A stretch of DNA of 64,000 nucleotides from positions 248,001 to 312,000 of the forward strand of contig NZ_QKNS01000001.1 of NCBI RefSeq assembly GCF_003231285.1, given 5' to 3'. Made by a program: the position numbers and the translations under genes. Every line of letters starts with the position of its first letter. Position 1 is the first letter of the stretch. The notes under the pieces are model-generated. The model searched no databases. It saw nothing but the letters and a program-made list of their open reading frames with translations, and had not been told where the DNA came from. Below, one piece after another: positions 17,222 through 26,176 of this stretch. The DNA is from Hymenobacter sediminis (GTDB taxonomy: Bacteria; Bacteroidota; Bacteroidia; Cytophagales; Hymenobacteraceae).

Positions 17222-18376
17222 ATGAATATCCTGCATTCTTCTCTTACGCTGCGGTGGGCTATGCCTGCATTGGCAGCAGCTGTCCTTGCTTCCTGTAATG
17301 CTGCCCAAACGTCGGAATCAACTGGCGCCACAGCTACGGCTACTGATTCTATGGCCACCGCGCCTGCCACCAGTGTAGCTACTGCTGAACCCAAACCCGT
17401 ACGGCCAGCGGGTGCTAAACCAGCCTGGGGACCCAGCATCGCGCCCGAGATGCAGACAGTGATAGAAGCCTTAGCTAGCCTGAATCCTAAGCCTATTGAA
17501 ACCCTTTCGGCCCAGGAAGCCCGTCAGCAACCAACGCCAACTGACGCCGTCATGAAAGTGATGCGCGACCATAACATTCCAACGCCGCCCTCCAGCGCCG
17601 ATACCATGAGCCGCCAAGTTATGCCTGGGGTGAAGGTGCGCATTTATACGCCGCAGAATGCCAGCGGCACCTTGCCGGTAGTAGTGTATTACCACGGCGG
17701 GGGCTGGGTTATTGCCAACCTCGATACGTATGATGCGTCTGTGCGTGGCTTGGTGGAAAAGACCGGCGCTATCGTCGTTTCAGTGGCGTACCGGCAGGGC
17801 CCTGAGCACAAGTACCCAATGGCTCACAACGATTCGTTTGCTGCGTACCAGTGGGTGCTGAAGAACGCGGCTTCTTTTAAAGGCGACCCGCAAAAAGTGG
17901 CTGTTGCCGGAGAAAGCGCAGGAGGTAACTTGGCCGCAGCCGTTAGTATGATGGCTCGCGACAAAAAAGTGATGCTACCCCGCCATGAGCTGCTGGTGTA
18001 CCCCATTGCTGGTTACGACCTGAACACGCCCTCTTACCAGAAAAACGCCCAGGCCAAGCCGCTCAACAAGCCTATGATGGCGTGGTTTTTTGAAAACTAC
18101 CTGCGTGGTGCCGCCGATGGCAAAAGCCCTTTGGTTTCTCTGGTGAATGCCAACCTGAAAGGAATGCCGCCGACCACTATTATCACTGCTGAGCTGGACC
18201 CGCTGATGAGCGACGGCAGTATGCTGGCTGATAAGTTGAAAGCGGCCGGTGTGCCCACCAAATACCAGAACTATACCGGCGTAACCCACGAGTTTTTCGG
18301 TATGGCAGCCGTAGTGCCCCAAGCCGCCCAGGCTCAGGAGCTGGCCGCAGCGGAGCTGAAAAAAGCTCTGCAATAA
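17222..18376 (+). CDS. Lipoprotein esterase of the hormone-sensitive-lipase (family IV) type
   Basis: 384 residues. The N-terminus is a lipoprotein signal (ALAAAVLASC, Cys about 23) followed by a Thr/Ala/Ser linker. The alpha/beta-hydrolase domain has the family IV oxyanion motif YYHGGGW (about 157), VVSVAYRQGPEHKYP, the nucleophile elbow GESAGG (Ser about 232), the acid in TAELDPLMSDG (about 325) and the His in THEFFGM (about 355). The enzyme should hydrolyse small carboxyl esters in the periplasm or at the outer membrane. A cap region precedes the domain (about 80-140). It is a single gene ended by the hairpin at 18400. Confidence 0.92.
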   Translation: MNILHSSLTLRWAMPALAAAVLASCNAAQTSESTGATATATDSMATAPATSVATAEPKPVRPAGAKPAWGPSIAPEMQTVIEALASLNPKPIETLSAQEARQQPTPTDAVMKVMRDHNIPTPPSSADTMSRQVMPGVKVRIYTPQNASGTLPVVVYYHGGGWVIANLDTYDASVRGLVEKTGAIVVSVAYRQGPEHKYPMAHNDSFAAYQWVLKNAASFKGDPQKVAVAGESAGGNLAAAVSMMARDKKVMLPRHELLVYPIAGYDLNTPSYQKNAQAKPLNKPMMAWFFENYLRGAADGKSPLVSLVNANLKGMPPTTIITAELDPLMSDGSMLADKLKAAGVPTKYQNYTGVTHEFFGMAAVVPQAAQAQELAAAELKKALQ

Positions 18377-18399
18377 GCACGCTCGCTTAACATGACTAG

Positions 18400-18432
18400 A
18401 GGCCTCCGCTGATCACAGGGGAGGCCTTTTTG
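18400..18432 (+). terminator. Terminator of the esterase gene
   Basis: AGGCCTCC (18400-18407) pairs perfectly with GGAGGCCT (18420-18427) and a T-run follows. It also separates the convergent Omp85-type gene. Confidence 0.85.
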
Positions 18433-18471
18433 TTGCCCGGCAAGGAAGAGAATATACAGGACCAGGCAGGC

Positions 18472-20337
18472 CTAGAACCGGCTGGTAATGCCAAAGTGAA
18501 TTTTACCGGAGTTGAGAGCAAATTTCTGCTGCTGGTCGCGGCCGAGGGCATACACAAACTGAAACTGGCCGGCCCCGGTGCGGAAGCTCAGCCCAGCCCC
18601 AAGGCCGGTAGGCGTGTCATGGGGGATGGGCGCATCGGGCAAGTCGCGGCGGAGGTAACCTTGGTCCACGAACAGGAACACATAGGCGTCGGCGCCGGTG
18701 AACTGCCGGAACTCCGCGGTGCCCACAGCATACTGGCTGGCGTAGTAGTTCAGCTCATTAAAGCCCCGCAGCGTAGCCAGGCCGCCTACCCGGAATAGGT
18801 CGTTGAGGAAAAGCCGCTCATTGATCAGGCCCTCCCCCCGCAGACGAGCCATGAGCACGCCGCTGCGGCCTACCCTGAAATACTGCTCTACCCGTATGCC
18901 AAGGCTTACCTGGGTGGAGCGCAGGGCCAGCCCATTGTACAGGGCATCGTTGAGGCTAGCGTTTTTGCTGATGCGCTTGGTGCCAAAGGAGCCCTGACCC
19001 GTAGCCAGCAGGCCCCGTCGCGGGAAATAGGGGTCATCGAGGGTGTTCCAGGTGTATTCCAGCCCGTAGGAGGTAAACCGGGAGTCGATGTTGGCGGGCA
19101 GCTGGCGTAGGCTGCTGTCAGCAGAAAGCAGGCGGGAGTTGCGCCAGTCGATGAAAAACGACAGCCTTCCGGCCTGGGCCAGGGGGTAGGCCACCTGCAG
19201 GCGGGGCCGCGAGGTCAGGAACAGCGTGTCCTGCTTGAGCAGGTTGAAAGAGCCATCCAGCTCCAGCGGTGTCCCGAAGAAGGCCGGGTGCACGTACTGG
19301 GCGTCTAGCAGTTGAGAATTGGCGTTGAGCTTGCGCCACTGCACCCCAACGCCCTTGCCGCCCCCGCTGATGTTGCGCAGGTTGATGGTGACGTCGCCGG
19401 TAATCTGGATGCGCTTCTGGCCGATGCCAGGGTTGGGGTTAGGCAGCACCCCCACAATGGCGTCGAACTGGTTGGAGGTGCGGTCTTCCAGCAGAAAGTA
19501 CACCCGGGCTCGGCCCTGGGCAAAGCGCACTTCGGGTTCAGCCTTGAGCTGGAGGTAGGGCAGCTGGCGTAGGCGGCGGGCGGCCTCCTGAATGCGCTGC
19601 TGGCTAAAGGGCTGGTTAGGCTCAATCTGCAGATACTTGGTCAGGAACCGGGCGCGGGTTTTGGTTTTGCCAACTATCTGCAACGAATCGAAGACAACGG
19701 CCGGACCTCGGCGCAAGACAATCCGGCCCTCTACATCAGCCCCGCGCAACGCCACCGAGTCGAGCCCAACGGTAGCGAAGGGGTAGCCCTGGTTTTCGGC
19801 CTCGTGCAGAATCCGGTCTTGCAGCCTACCCCATTCCTGGGGCTGAAAGGGTTGCTGGCGAAACAGCTTTTCGCGGTAGCCGGCTCTGGTCAGCAGACCG
19901 TCGCCGAGATTGCCGTTGCGCAGGCGGGCCCAGCGGAACTTCTCCCCAATGTAGAACTGCACCTGCAACGTATCATGGCTCCAGCGGGCTTCATCGGCCG
20001 AGGCAGTGAGGTAGGCATCGGACTGCAGGGCCAGCACCAACTGCCGCACTTCCCGCAGGGCAGCCAGAGAATCGGGGAGCACAGTGCGGTAGCGGTAGGG
20101 GCGGAGCAGAGCACGGTCGGTGTCTTCCAGCAGCAGGCGTAGCACTACCGGCCGGGCCGGGCGCAGCACTGGGGCCGAAACGGGCGTACGCCGGGCGGTA
20201 TCGGGGGGTAGGGCTGGCGGCGCCGACTGCAGAGGCGGAGCCGCCGGATTGAGCGGCGCCGTTTGCTGGGCCCAGGCCGCCGGGCCGGGGAATAGTGCGA
20301 AGAGCAACAGCCAGAAAACGAAGACGCGGGCGTACAT
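18472..20337 (-). CDS. Omp85/BamA-TamA family outer-membrane protein
   Basis: 621 residues with a signal peptide (FVFWLLLFALFPGPAAWAQ) and a Pro/Ala-rich linker. Residues about 120-290 hold POTRA-like units (GEKFRWARLRNGNLGDGLLTRAGYREKLF and VVFDSLQIVGKTKTRARFLTKYL). The C-terminal half is a beta-barrel with the LRGF motif in loop 6 (VGGLATLRGFNELN), a FVDQGYLRRD strand, and a terminal aromatic residue (FGITSRF). The family inserts or secretes proteins across the outer membrane. With about two POTRA units it is too short for BamA itself, so it is a TamA/BamA paralogue of unknown client. Unlinked to the TamL-type gene at 56161. Confidence 0.9.
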   Translation of the reverse strand: MYARVFVFWLLLFALFPGPAAWAQQTAPLNPAAPPLQSAPPALPPDTARRTPVSAPVLRPARPVVLRLLLEDTDRALLRPYRYRTVLPDSLAALREVRQLVLALQSDAYLTASADEARWSHDTLQVQFYIGEKFRWARLRNGNLGDGLLTRAGYREKLFRQQPFQPQEWGRLQDRILHEAENQGYPFATVGLDSVALRGADVEGRIVLRRGPAVVFDSLQIVGKTKTRARFLTKYLQIEPNQPFSQQRIQEAARRLRQLPYLQLKAEPEVRFAQGRARVYFLLEDRTSNQFDAIVGVLPNPNPGIGQKRIQITGDVTINLRNISGGGKGVGVQWRKLNANSQLLDAQYVHPAFFGTPLELDGSFNLLKQDTLFLTSRPRLQVAYPLAQAGRLSFFIDWRNSRLLSADSSLRQLPANIDSRFTSYGLEYTWNTLDDPYFPRRGLLATGQGSFGTKRISKNASLNDALYNGLALRSTQVSLGIRVEQYFRVGRSGVLMARLRGEGLINERLFLNDLFRVGGLATLRGFNELNYYASQYAVGTAEFRQFTGADAYVFLFVDQGYLRRDLPDAPIPHDTPTGLGAGLSFRTGAGQFQFVYALGRDQQQKFALNSGKIHFGITSRF

Positions 20338-20619
20338 TTGGAGTCTGAAACGCGAAACGCCGCGTTTAATTTCCCGAAAGTACGTTGAGGTGGTTGTTAG
20401 TTCCGCCGGCAGCCGGAAAGCGGCCGGAGCCCTACCCCCGCGTCAGCCCTAACACCGGCGGCCTGCACGCAACTTCTGCGGGTTCGGGTGGTGTTAGGGG
20501 GTAGCCGGTTTAGTCTGATTATGCGCTTACGGGCTGCGCGCTCATCTGTTCACCGCACTTGCTTTGGTGTTGGGCGGTGTTGGCGGCTCTCTCCCTTGAA
20601 AGCCGCGCCTTCTTTTTTC

Positions 20620-21753
20620 ATGTCTGGTCTCTACCTCCACATCCCCTTCTGTAAGCAGGCTTGCCACTACTGCGACTTCCATTTCAGCACCTCTATGGCA
20701 CTGAAAAGCCGCTTGGTGGAAGCCCTCACGCAGGAGCTGGCGCTGCGCCATAATTACCTGGGCCCCAATGCTACCCTCAACACTATTTACTTTGGGGGCG
20801 GAACGCCTTCCTTGCTGACGGCTGCTGAGCTGGATACGATTTTCGAGGCCATTCACCGCCACTTCCGGGTAGCGCCCGATGCGGAAATCACGCTGGAAGC
20901 CAACCCCGACGACCTGACAGCCGCCAAGGTGCAGGAGTTGGCGGCCTCGCCCGTGAACCGCCTGAGCATTGGCTTGCAAAGCTTCCACGAGCCCCACCTG
21001 CGGCTGATGAACCGGGCGCACTCGGCCCAAGAGTCGAGGGCAGGGGTATTGCGGGCTCAGGATGCTGGCTTCGAGAACATTTCGGTGGACCTGATTTACG
21101 GAGTGCCGGCCCCCGACCATAGCTTGTGGGAGGCTGATATGACCACGGCCTTCGCCCTGAATGTCCCGCACCTTTCCTGCTATGCCCTCACCATCGAGCC
21201 CGATACAGTGTTCGGGCGGCAGCTGAAGAAAGGAAAGTTTGTGGCCCCACCCGATGACTTCGTGGCCCAGCAGTTTGAGCTGCTGCTCGCGGAGATAAGC
21301 CGCCACGGCTATCAGCAGTACGAAATCAGCAACTTCTGCCGGCCCGGCCGCGAGTCGCGCCACAACTCGGCGTACTGGCGTGGGGTGCCGTACCTGGGCC
21401 TGGGGCCGAGCGCGCATTCCTTCAATGGGCACAGCCGCCAGTACACTGTAGCCAACAACCCGCAGTACGTAGCCGCTATTCTGGAGCGGGGCGAGGTGCC
21501 GGCTACCACGGAAACACTCAGCCCCCAGGACCGCGCCAACGAGTACCTGATGACCAGCCTGCGCACCGCCCGCGGCTGCGACCTGACCCACCTCCGCGAC
21601 GCGCTGGGGGTAGATGTGCTGGGCCAGCGCGCCGACTACGTGCAGGAACTGCAGAACACAGGGCTGGCTACCCTGAGCGACGGGGTGCTGCAACTTACGG
21701 ACGCAGGCAAGCTCCTGGCCGACCACATTACCCTGGAGCTTTTTCAGGGCTAA
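20620..21753 (+). CDS. hemW: Radical SAM family heme chaperone HemW
   Basis: 377 residues from the ATG at 20620 (MSGLYLHIPFCKQACHYCDF); the frame is open 132 bases further upstream but that part is not family-like. The CxxxCxxC cluster motif (Cys 11, 15, 18) binds the 4Fe-4S cluster that cleaves SAM. The YFGGGTPSLL motif, LEANPDDL, RLSIGLQSF and DLIYGVP segments fit HemW and not HemN. The C-terminal part includes NEYLMTSLRT, the HemN_C domain. HemW is thought to hand heme to respiratory proteins; it has no proven coproporphyrinogen oxidase activity. Cytoplasmic. No heme genes are adjacent. Confidence 0.95.
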   Translation: MSGLYLHIPFCKQACHYCDFHFSTSMALKSRLVEALTQELALRHNYLGPNATLNTIYFGGGTPSLLTAAELDTIFEAIHRHFRVAPDAEITLEANPDDLTAAKVQELAASPVNRLSIGLQSFHEPHLRLMNRAHSAQESRAGVLRAQDAGFENISVDLIYGVPAPDHSLWEADMTTAFALNVPHLSCYALTIEPDTVFGRQLKKGKFVAPPDDFVAQQFELLLAEISRHGYQQYEISNFCRPGRESRHNSAYWRGVPYLGLGPSAHSFNGHSRQYTVANNPQYVAAILERGEVPATTETLSPQDRANEYLMTSLRTARGCDLTHLRDALGVDVLGQRADYVQELQNTGLATLSDGVLQLTDAGKLLADHITLELFQG

Positions 21754-21936
21754 CAATGGGAAAACTGGGGTAGGGGCGGTGTCAAAATGGACTAGGCGCT
21801 GCCACACTCCGGCCGGAATCTGCTAATTTCCCGGCCTACCCATTGTTTATAGCAGCAGGTTCCTGGTGGCTTTCCACGCCCATTTTCGGGCCAGATGCCC
21901 TGGTGAGTTTTGCTGTCTTTGCTTAAATCCGTGATT

Positions 21937-22419
21937 ATGAGACGACTGATAGACGCCCTGGCCGATGACACGGATTTCTTTATTGAACAGGTGCAGATAA
22001 CAGCCATTGTATTTGATACCTCCGACGATGTTACCATCTGGGCTACTACCTTCTTCGACCAGGAGGCTCACTTTTTTCACCTAGGGTTGCCGTTTCAGCA
22101 GCTCGATTTACTTATCCGCCTGGCCGGAGGCCGGGCCGAGGCCTTGCAGGAAGATGTAGCTGATGCGTTGGCTACCGTGCGCGAGTGGCCCTGCCTGCTA
22201 GAGTACACCACCGAGGCCGACCCGCCCGTGCCCCTGCCCAACGTGGCCCTCAAGCTCTCCTGCACCTACCCCGCCGATGAACCTTATGAGGAAGGCGAGG
22301 ACGACGATACCTTCGACATCAGCATGGCCGCCGACAGCGAGGAAGCAGAGGAATTTGAGGGTAGCCAGCCGCATAACATCTTCTACCTCGAAGGCGTATT
22401 CCTGCGCATCGAGCCGTAG
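21937..22419 (+). CDS. Acidic hypothetical protein
   Basis: 160 residues from the ATG at 21937 (MRRLIDALADDTDFF); the frame extends 27 bases upstream to another ATG. It is strongly acidic, with an Asp/Glu-rich stretch near residues 113-145 (EEGEDDDTFD, DSEEAEEFEG). The first half looks like an alpha/beta fold with WATTFFDQEAHFFHLG and LIRLAGGRAEALQEDVADAL. No signal peptide, membrane segment or known motif is seen. Co-directional with hemW (183 bases upstream). Confidence 0.6.
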   Translation: MRRLIDALADDTDFFIEQVQITAIVFDTSDDVTIWATTFFDQEAHFFHLGLPFQQLDLLIRLAGGRAEALQEDVADALATVREWPCLLEYTTEADPPVPLPNVALKLSCTYPADEPYEEGEDDDTFDISMAADSEEAEEFEGSQPHNIFYLEGVFLRIEP

Positions 22420-22605
22420 GCGGTAAGTTGGCGAAATAATAGAAGGTGAGACGTTTAGCTAGCTCCGTTAGGCAGATATAGCGATTATAGGGCTACCCCC
22501 TGTAACCGCTCGATACCCAGCAGAATGATACCAATTATTGACTTATCCGTTTTGCGCCCTGAGTACATCACCCTCACCATCTCCCTGTTTCACTAACATC
22601 CCCGT

Positions 22606-23265
22606 ATGTTCTACCTCCTTCCTGGGCTTGGGGCCGATGAGCGGGTGTTCCGGAATTTGCTACCCCTGTTGCAGGGCCCAACCCGGGTGCTGCCCTGGCT
22701 GACGCCGGAGCCTGACGAATCCCTACCCCACTATGCCACCCGGATGGCCGCCGACCTGCCGATGGATGCTGAGGGGTTGCTGGTAGGGGTGTCATTTGGG
22801 GGTGTAGTAGGGCTGGAAATCAACCGGCTGCGGCCCCGGCTGCGCACCGTACTCGTCAGCAGTATTCCTGATTCCAGCTGCCTGCCGCCCCTGCTACGCC
22901 TGATTCGGGCTACTGGAGTGTACCGGCTGTTTCCGCCGCAGTGGTTGAAGCTGTTCCCGCGGGCAGGGCAGTGGTATTTTGGGGTGAAGAATGGGGAGGA
23001 GTATGAGTTGTTCAAAAAGATTCTGCAGGACATGGAACCGGTGTACACCCGTTGGGCCATTCATCGCCTCCTGCACTGGGACAGCACCCACGTAGGCCGC
23101 AGCATTCAGATTCTGGGCACCCATGACCGGGTATTTCCGCCCGGCCCTACCCCCGTGGAGTATCTCATCCGGGGCGGCGGCCACTTCATGGTGCTCAGCC
23201 ACGCCAAAGAAATCAGTCAGATTCTGAATCGGTTAGAACAGCAAGAGAGGGAAGCAGCATCGTAG
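22606..23265 (+). CDS. Alpha/beta hydrolase
   Basis: 219 residues of alpha/beta-hydrolase fold. The N-terminal strand YLLPGLGADERVF carries the oxyanion-type turn; the nucleophile elbow is GVSFGG (Ser about 62); the acid is likely the Asp in GTHDRVFPPG (about 178) and the base the His in RGGGHFMV (about 193). A small helical cap lies at about residues 95-160. Cytoplasmic; no signal peptide. The substrate is not evident. It is followed after 47 bases by a cyclase/formamidase-like gene in the same direction, so they may form an operon that processes an ester or amide. Confidence 0.87.
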   Translation: MFYLLPGLGADERVFRNLLPLLQGPTRVLPWLTPEPDESLPHYATRMAADLPMDAEGLLVGVSFGGVVGLEINRLRPRLRTVLVSSIPDSSCLPPLLRLIRATGVYRLFPPQWLKLFPRAGQWYFGVKNGEEYELFKKILQDMEPVYTRWAIHRLLHWDSTHVGRSIQILGTHDRVFPPGPTPVEYLIRGGGHFMVLSHAKEISQILNRLEQQEREAAS

Positions 23266-23312
23266 CCCACTCTTCTTTGTTAATTCACTTGACCACTCGC
23301 CTCATCCATCAG

Positions 23313-24092
23313 ATGCTTGCCACCTACCCCTACCAGGGCCGCACGTTTGCCTTTGACCCCGCTGCTCCGCTTGACATTTCGCTACCCCTAGCCCCGGGCG
23401 AGCAGCAGGTAAATTGTTTCTGGGCAGAGCCGGTGCAGTTTGATGTCATTCGAGTGGGTAGCTTTGTGGGGAGTGTGGCAGAAGGCGGCAGTACCAACTA
23501 CAAGCGTGTACACGTAACGCCCCACGGCAACGGCACCCACACCGAATGCTACGGTCATATTTCTGCCGACCCCCAGGCTACCCTTAACCGCTGCCTGCGT
23601 CGGTTTCTGTTCGTGGCCCGGCTGGTATCGGTGCAAGCCCGGCCCCAGCCCAATGGCGACCAAGTAATACTGCTGGAAGATGTGCGGCGGGAACTGGAAG
23701 GCGGGCCGGAGGCAGGCATTCGGCCCGAAGCACTCATCCTGCGCACCCTGCCCAACCACAAAAGCAAGCGCAATCGGCAGTACTCCGGCACCAACCCCAC
23801 CTACCTAGAGCCTGCCCTGGCTGAGTATTTGGCCGACCACCACATCGAGCACCTGTTGCTGGACCTGCCTAGTGTGGACCGCGAGGAGGACGCAGGCCAA
23901 CTACTAGCCCACCATGCGTTCTGGCAGTACCCAAGCGCCACCCGCACCACCGCTACCATTACGGAGTTGATCTTCGTGCCCGATGAGGTTGAAGATGGGC
24001 TTTACCTGCTGAACCTGCAGGTTACGAGCTTAGAGCTGGATGCCAGCCCCAGCAAGCCAGTTCTGTACGCTTTGCGCTCTACGCAGGGGTAG
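23313..24092 (+). CDS. Cyclase/kynurenine-formamidase-like metal-dependent hydrolase
   Basis: 259 residues from the ATG at 23313 (MLATYPYQGRTF); a TTG at 23277 in frame is less likely. The metal-binding signature HGNGTHTECYGH (about residue 71) matches the HxGTHxDxPxH motif of the cyclase family (PF04199), with Glu-Cys in place of Asp-x-Pro. Family members hydrolyse N-formylkynurenine or act in polyketide cyclisation; no tryptophan-degradation genes are nearby, so the substrate is open. The ILRTLPN and LLLDLPSVDREEDAG segments are typical of the barrel. Probably co-transcribed with the alpha/beta hydrolase upstream. Confidence 0.87.
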   Translation: MLATYPYQGRTFAFDPAAPLDISLPLAPGEQQVNCFWAEPVQFDVIRVGSFVGSVAEGGSTNYKRVHVTPHGNGTHTECYGHISADPQATLNRCLRRFLFVARLVSVQARPQPNGDQVILLEDVRRELEGGPEAGIRPEALILRTLPNHKSKRNRQYSGTNPTYLEPALAEYLADHHIEHLLLDLPSVDREEDAGQLLAHHAFWQYPSATRTTATITELIFVPDEVEDGLYLLNLQVTSLELDASPSKPVLYALRSTQG

Positions 24093-24110
24093 GAAGGAGA
24101 CTAAAAAGCA

Positions 24111-24141
24111 AACGGCCTCCGCTGGGGTAGCGGAGGCCGTT
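24111..24141 (-). terminator. Bidirectional terminator
   Basis: Perfect 13-bp arms (24111-24123 and 24129-24141) with a 5-base loop. The T-run is on the minus side (24110-24103), so it mainly ends the small hypothetical gene at 24166; it also lies 18 bases after the cyclase gene. Confidence 0.85.
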
Positions 24142-24165
24142 CGGGCAATTACAGAGAAACAACGC

Positions 24166-24441
24166 TTAGTTCAGCCACACGGTCAGCAGCATTTCAAAGC
24201 GGTGCGGACCGTAGGCATTGTAGTAAGGAGCTTCGCCTTCAAAACCAAGTACATGGACCAGAGGCATGCCTTCGGTGCGGGAGTCAACTACCCGCACGGG
24301 GTAGAGGCGGCCTTCTTCGGGCCAGTCGCCTACGTGGTTGTAGGGGCGCTGGCTGGCATCGATGCAGCGGGCGTAGTCAATGAAAGGAGCATGACGGGTG
24401 GCCTCTGCGAGGGTCAGGTTGGCAACTTCGTACTTAGGCAT
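24166..24441 (-). CDS. Small hypothetical protein
   Basis: 91 residues with no signal peptide or membrane helix. The sequence has a mixed alpha/beta look (YEVANLTLAEATRHAPFIDYARCIDA, then LYPVRVVDSRTEG, VHVLGFEGEAPYY and a C-terminal RFEMLLTVWLN). I do not recognise it. Support for it being real comes from a strong terminator 25 bases after its stop, codon use like its neighbours, and its own upstream region. Function unknown. Confidence 0.6.
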   Translation of the reverse strand: MPKYEVANLTLAEATRHAPFIDYARCIDASQRPYNHVGDWPEEGRLYPVRVVDSRTEGMPLVHVLGFEGEAPYYNAYGPHRFEMLLTVWLN

Positions 24442-24803
24442 AAGTGTGTCGGGCTGGAAAAACGGCGCATACCTGTTACAAACCGGCCACAGCCGGATAA
24501 CTCATGCGCCATTTGGTGAGGAAGAGAGCTGCTATGATGCGCTCAATATGCCAAAGGTACAGCCTCCAAACAAGTCTGAAACCTCCGGGCCTTGTTGGTT
24601 GTCCAACGCCTCATCTAGGTAGTTTGTTCTATCGGATAACCATAAAATAATGAGAAGCAAGGATATCCTTATCATCGTACAAACCACTCTTTGCTGAAGG
24701 CAAAAACGATAGGCCTGCGGGCTAAACGGGCAAAAGCGAACTCTTTGTGCTTGGGTCTTTATTTTTTTAAATCCCCTCTACTTATCAGCTGATCAGGTAG
24801 TTG
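24442..24803. other. Gene-free interval between the small hypothetical gene and galK
   Basis: 362 bases, AT-rich near 24620-24790. It should contain the promoter of the small hypothetical gene and the 3' end of the galK transcript. I see no clean terminator hairpin and no supported gene. Confidence 0.5.
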
Positions 24804-25973
24804 CTATTCAGCTGTCGGCGCTATCCATTCACCCACACCAGCCACAATGGAGGCAGTATACGTTTCCAGCTCCAGGCCGAGCTGCTGCTGGTAGGCCGCC
24901 GTCTGGTGGGCAATGAAGGCCTCGACCTGGTTGGGAGCCACCAGGTTGATGGTGCAGCCGCCGAAGCCCCCGCCCATCATGCGGGCCCCGAACACGCCCG
25001 GCGCCTGTTGGGCCGCGGCCACCAGCACGTCCAGCTCGGGGCAGCTGACCTCGTAGAGGTCGCGCAGCCCGGCATGGGAGGCGTACATCTCCCGCCCGAA
25101 AGCAGCCAAGTCGCCGGCCAGCAAGTGGCGCCCGGCGGCTTCTACCCGCAGGTTCTCCTCCACCACATACAGGCAGCGGCGAAACACGACGTCGCCCAGC
25201 TCTTGCTCATGGGCCCGCACCAGCTCGGGCGTGGCGTCGCGCAGGCTCTGGATAGTGGGCTCGTACTGTTGCAGCACGGCCACGCCCTGCTCGCACTCCT
25301 GGCGGCGGGTGTTGTACTCGGAGCTGGCCAAGGAGTGCTTCACCCCCGAGTTACAGAGCACGACCTGGGCGGCAGTGGTGTCAAAGGGAAAGTACTCGTA
25401 CTGCAGCGAGCGGCAATCCAGGCGTACGACCTGGCCTTGGCGGCCGAAGAGGCTGGCAAACTGGTCCATGAGCCCGCACTGCACCAGGGCAAACTCGTGC
25501 TCGGCTTTCTGGGCCATCTGCGCCAGCGTCAGGCGGTCGAGCTGGGTGCCCAGCAGCTGATCCAGGGCAAAGGCCAGGCCGCACTCCACCGCCGCCGAGG
25601 AGGAAAGGCCCGCCCCCATCGGGATGGTGCCCCCGAACACGCAGTCGAAGCCCGGCACGGCGATGCCCCGCTGCTGGAACTGGGCCACCACCCCCAGCAG
25701 GTAGTTCGCCCAACCTGTGTTGCTGCGCTGCACGCTTTCGGCGGCCACCGAGAACTTCTTGTTCAGATCATGGGCTACCAGCCGAATGGTATCGGTCTGG
25801 TTGAGTGCCACCGCGAAAAAGATTTCCTTGTCAACGGCAGCTGGCAGCACATAGCCCGCATTGTAGTCAGTATGTTCGCCAATTAGGTTGACGCGGCCGG
25901 GGGCCCGGACCATTAGGGGCTCACCCTGGAAATGCTGGCGGAACGTGTTGGCAATGGCGTGAGCTAACAGCAT
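24804..25973 (-). CDS. galK: Galactokinase
   Basis: 389 residues, the usual galactokinase length. It phosphorylates alpha-D-galactose at C1 with ATP, the first Leloir step. Visible motifs: the galactokinase signature GRVNLIGEHTDYNAGYVLP (about residue 25, sugar binding), the GHMP ATP-binding loop PMGAGLSSSAA (about 120), the catalytic Asp in CGLMDQFAS, and the C-terminal GHMP motif MMGGGFGGC. No galT, galM or transporter is adjacent, so the pathway genes lie elsewhere. Confidence 0.96.
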   Translation of the reverse strand: MLLAHAIANTFRQHFQGEPLMVRAPGRVNLIGEHTDYNAGYVLPAAVDKEIFFAVALNQTDTIRLVAHDLNKKFSVAAESVQRSNTGWANYLLGVVAQFQQRGIAVPGFDCVFGGTIPMGAGLSSSAAVECGLAFALDQLLGTQLDRLTLAQMAQKAEHEFALVQCGLMDQFASLFGRQGQVVRLDCRSLQYEYFPFDTTAAQVVLCNSGVKHSLASSEYNTRRQECEQGVAVLQQYEPTIQSLRDATPELVRAHEQELGDVVFRRCLYVVEENLRVEAAGRHLLAGDLAAFGREMYASHAGLRDLYEVSCPELDVLVAAAQQAPGVFGARMMGGGFGGCTINLVAPNQVEAFIAHQTAAYQQQLGLELETYTASIVAGVGEWIAPTAE

Positions 25974-26176
25974 GGCAGAAGAGGTTGTGGCGTATCAGGG
26001 AGGTAGGGCCGCGCCGTGATGTAGGTGTGGCGCTTTCCTGGGGTAGGATACTGGTACGAGAACTGACTGGTTTTTGCTGTTGAATAATATTGGCCTCGCG
26101 GCCAGGGTAGGGCGTGTGGGTAAATTGAGTAGTAGAGAGGACACGTTTCTGATGTTATCAGCCCCGTGGCCTCGTC

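Noticed and set aside
20542..21807. 421-codon minus-strand frame opposite hemW
   Set aside because: Antisense to a clear HemW; the composition is a shadow of its codons.
24801..25886. 361-codon plus-strand frame opposite galK
   Set aside because: Antisense to galactokinase with all its motifs intact on the other strand.
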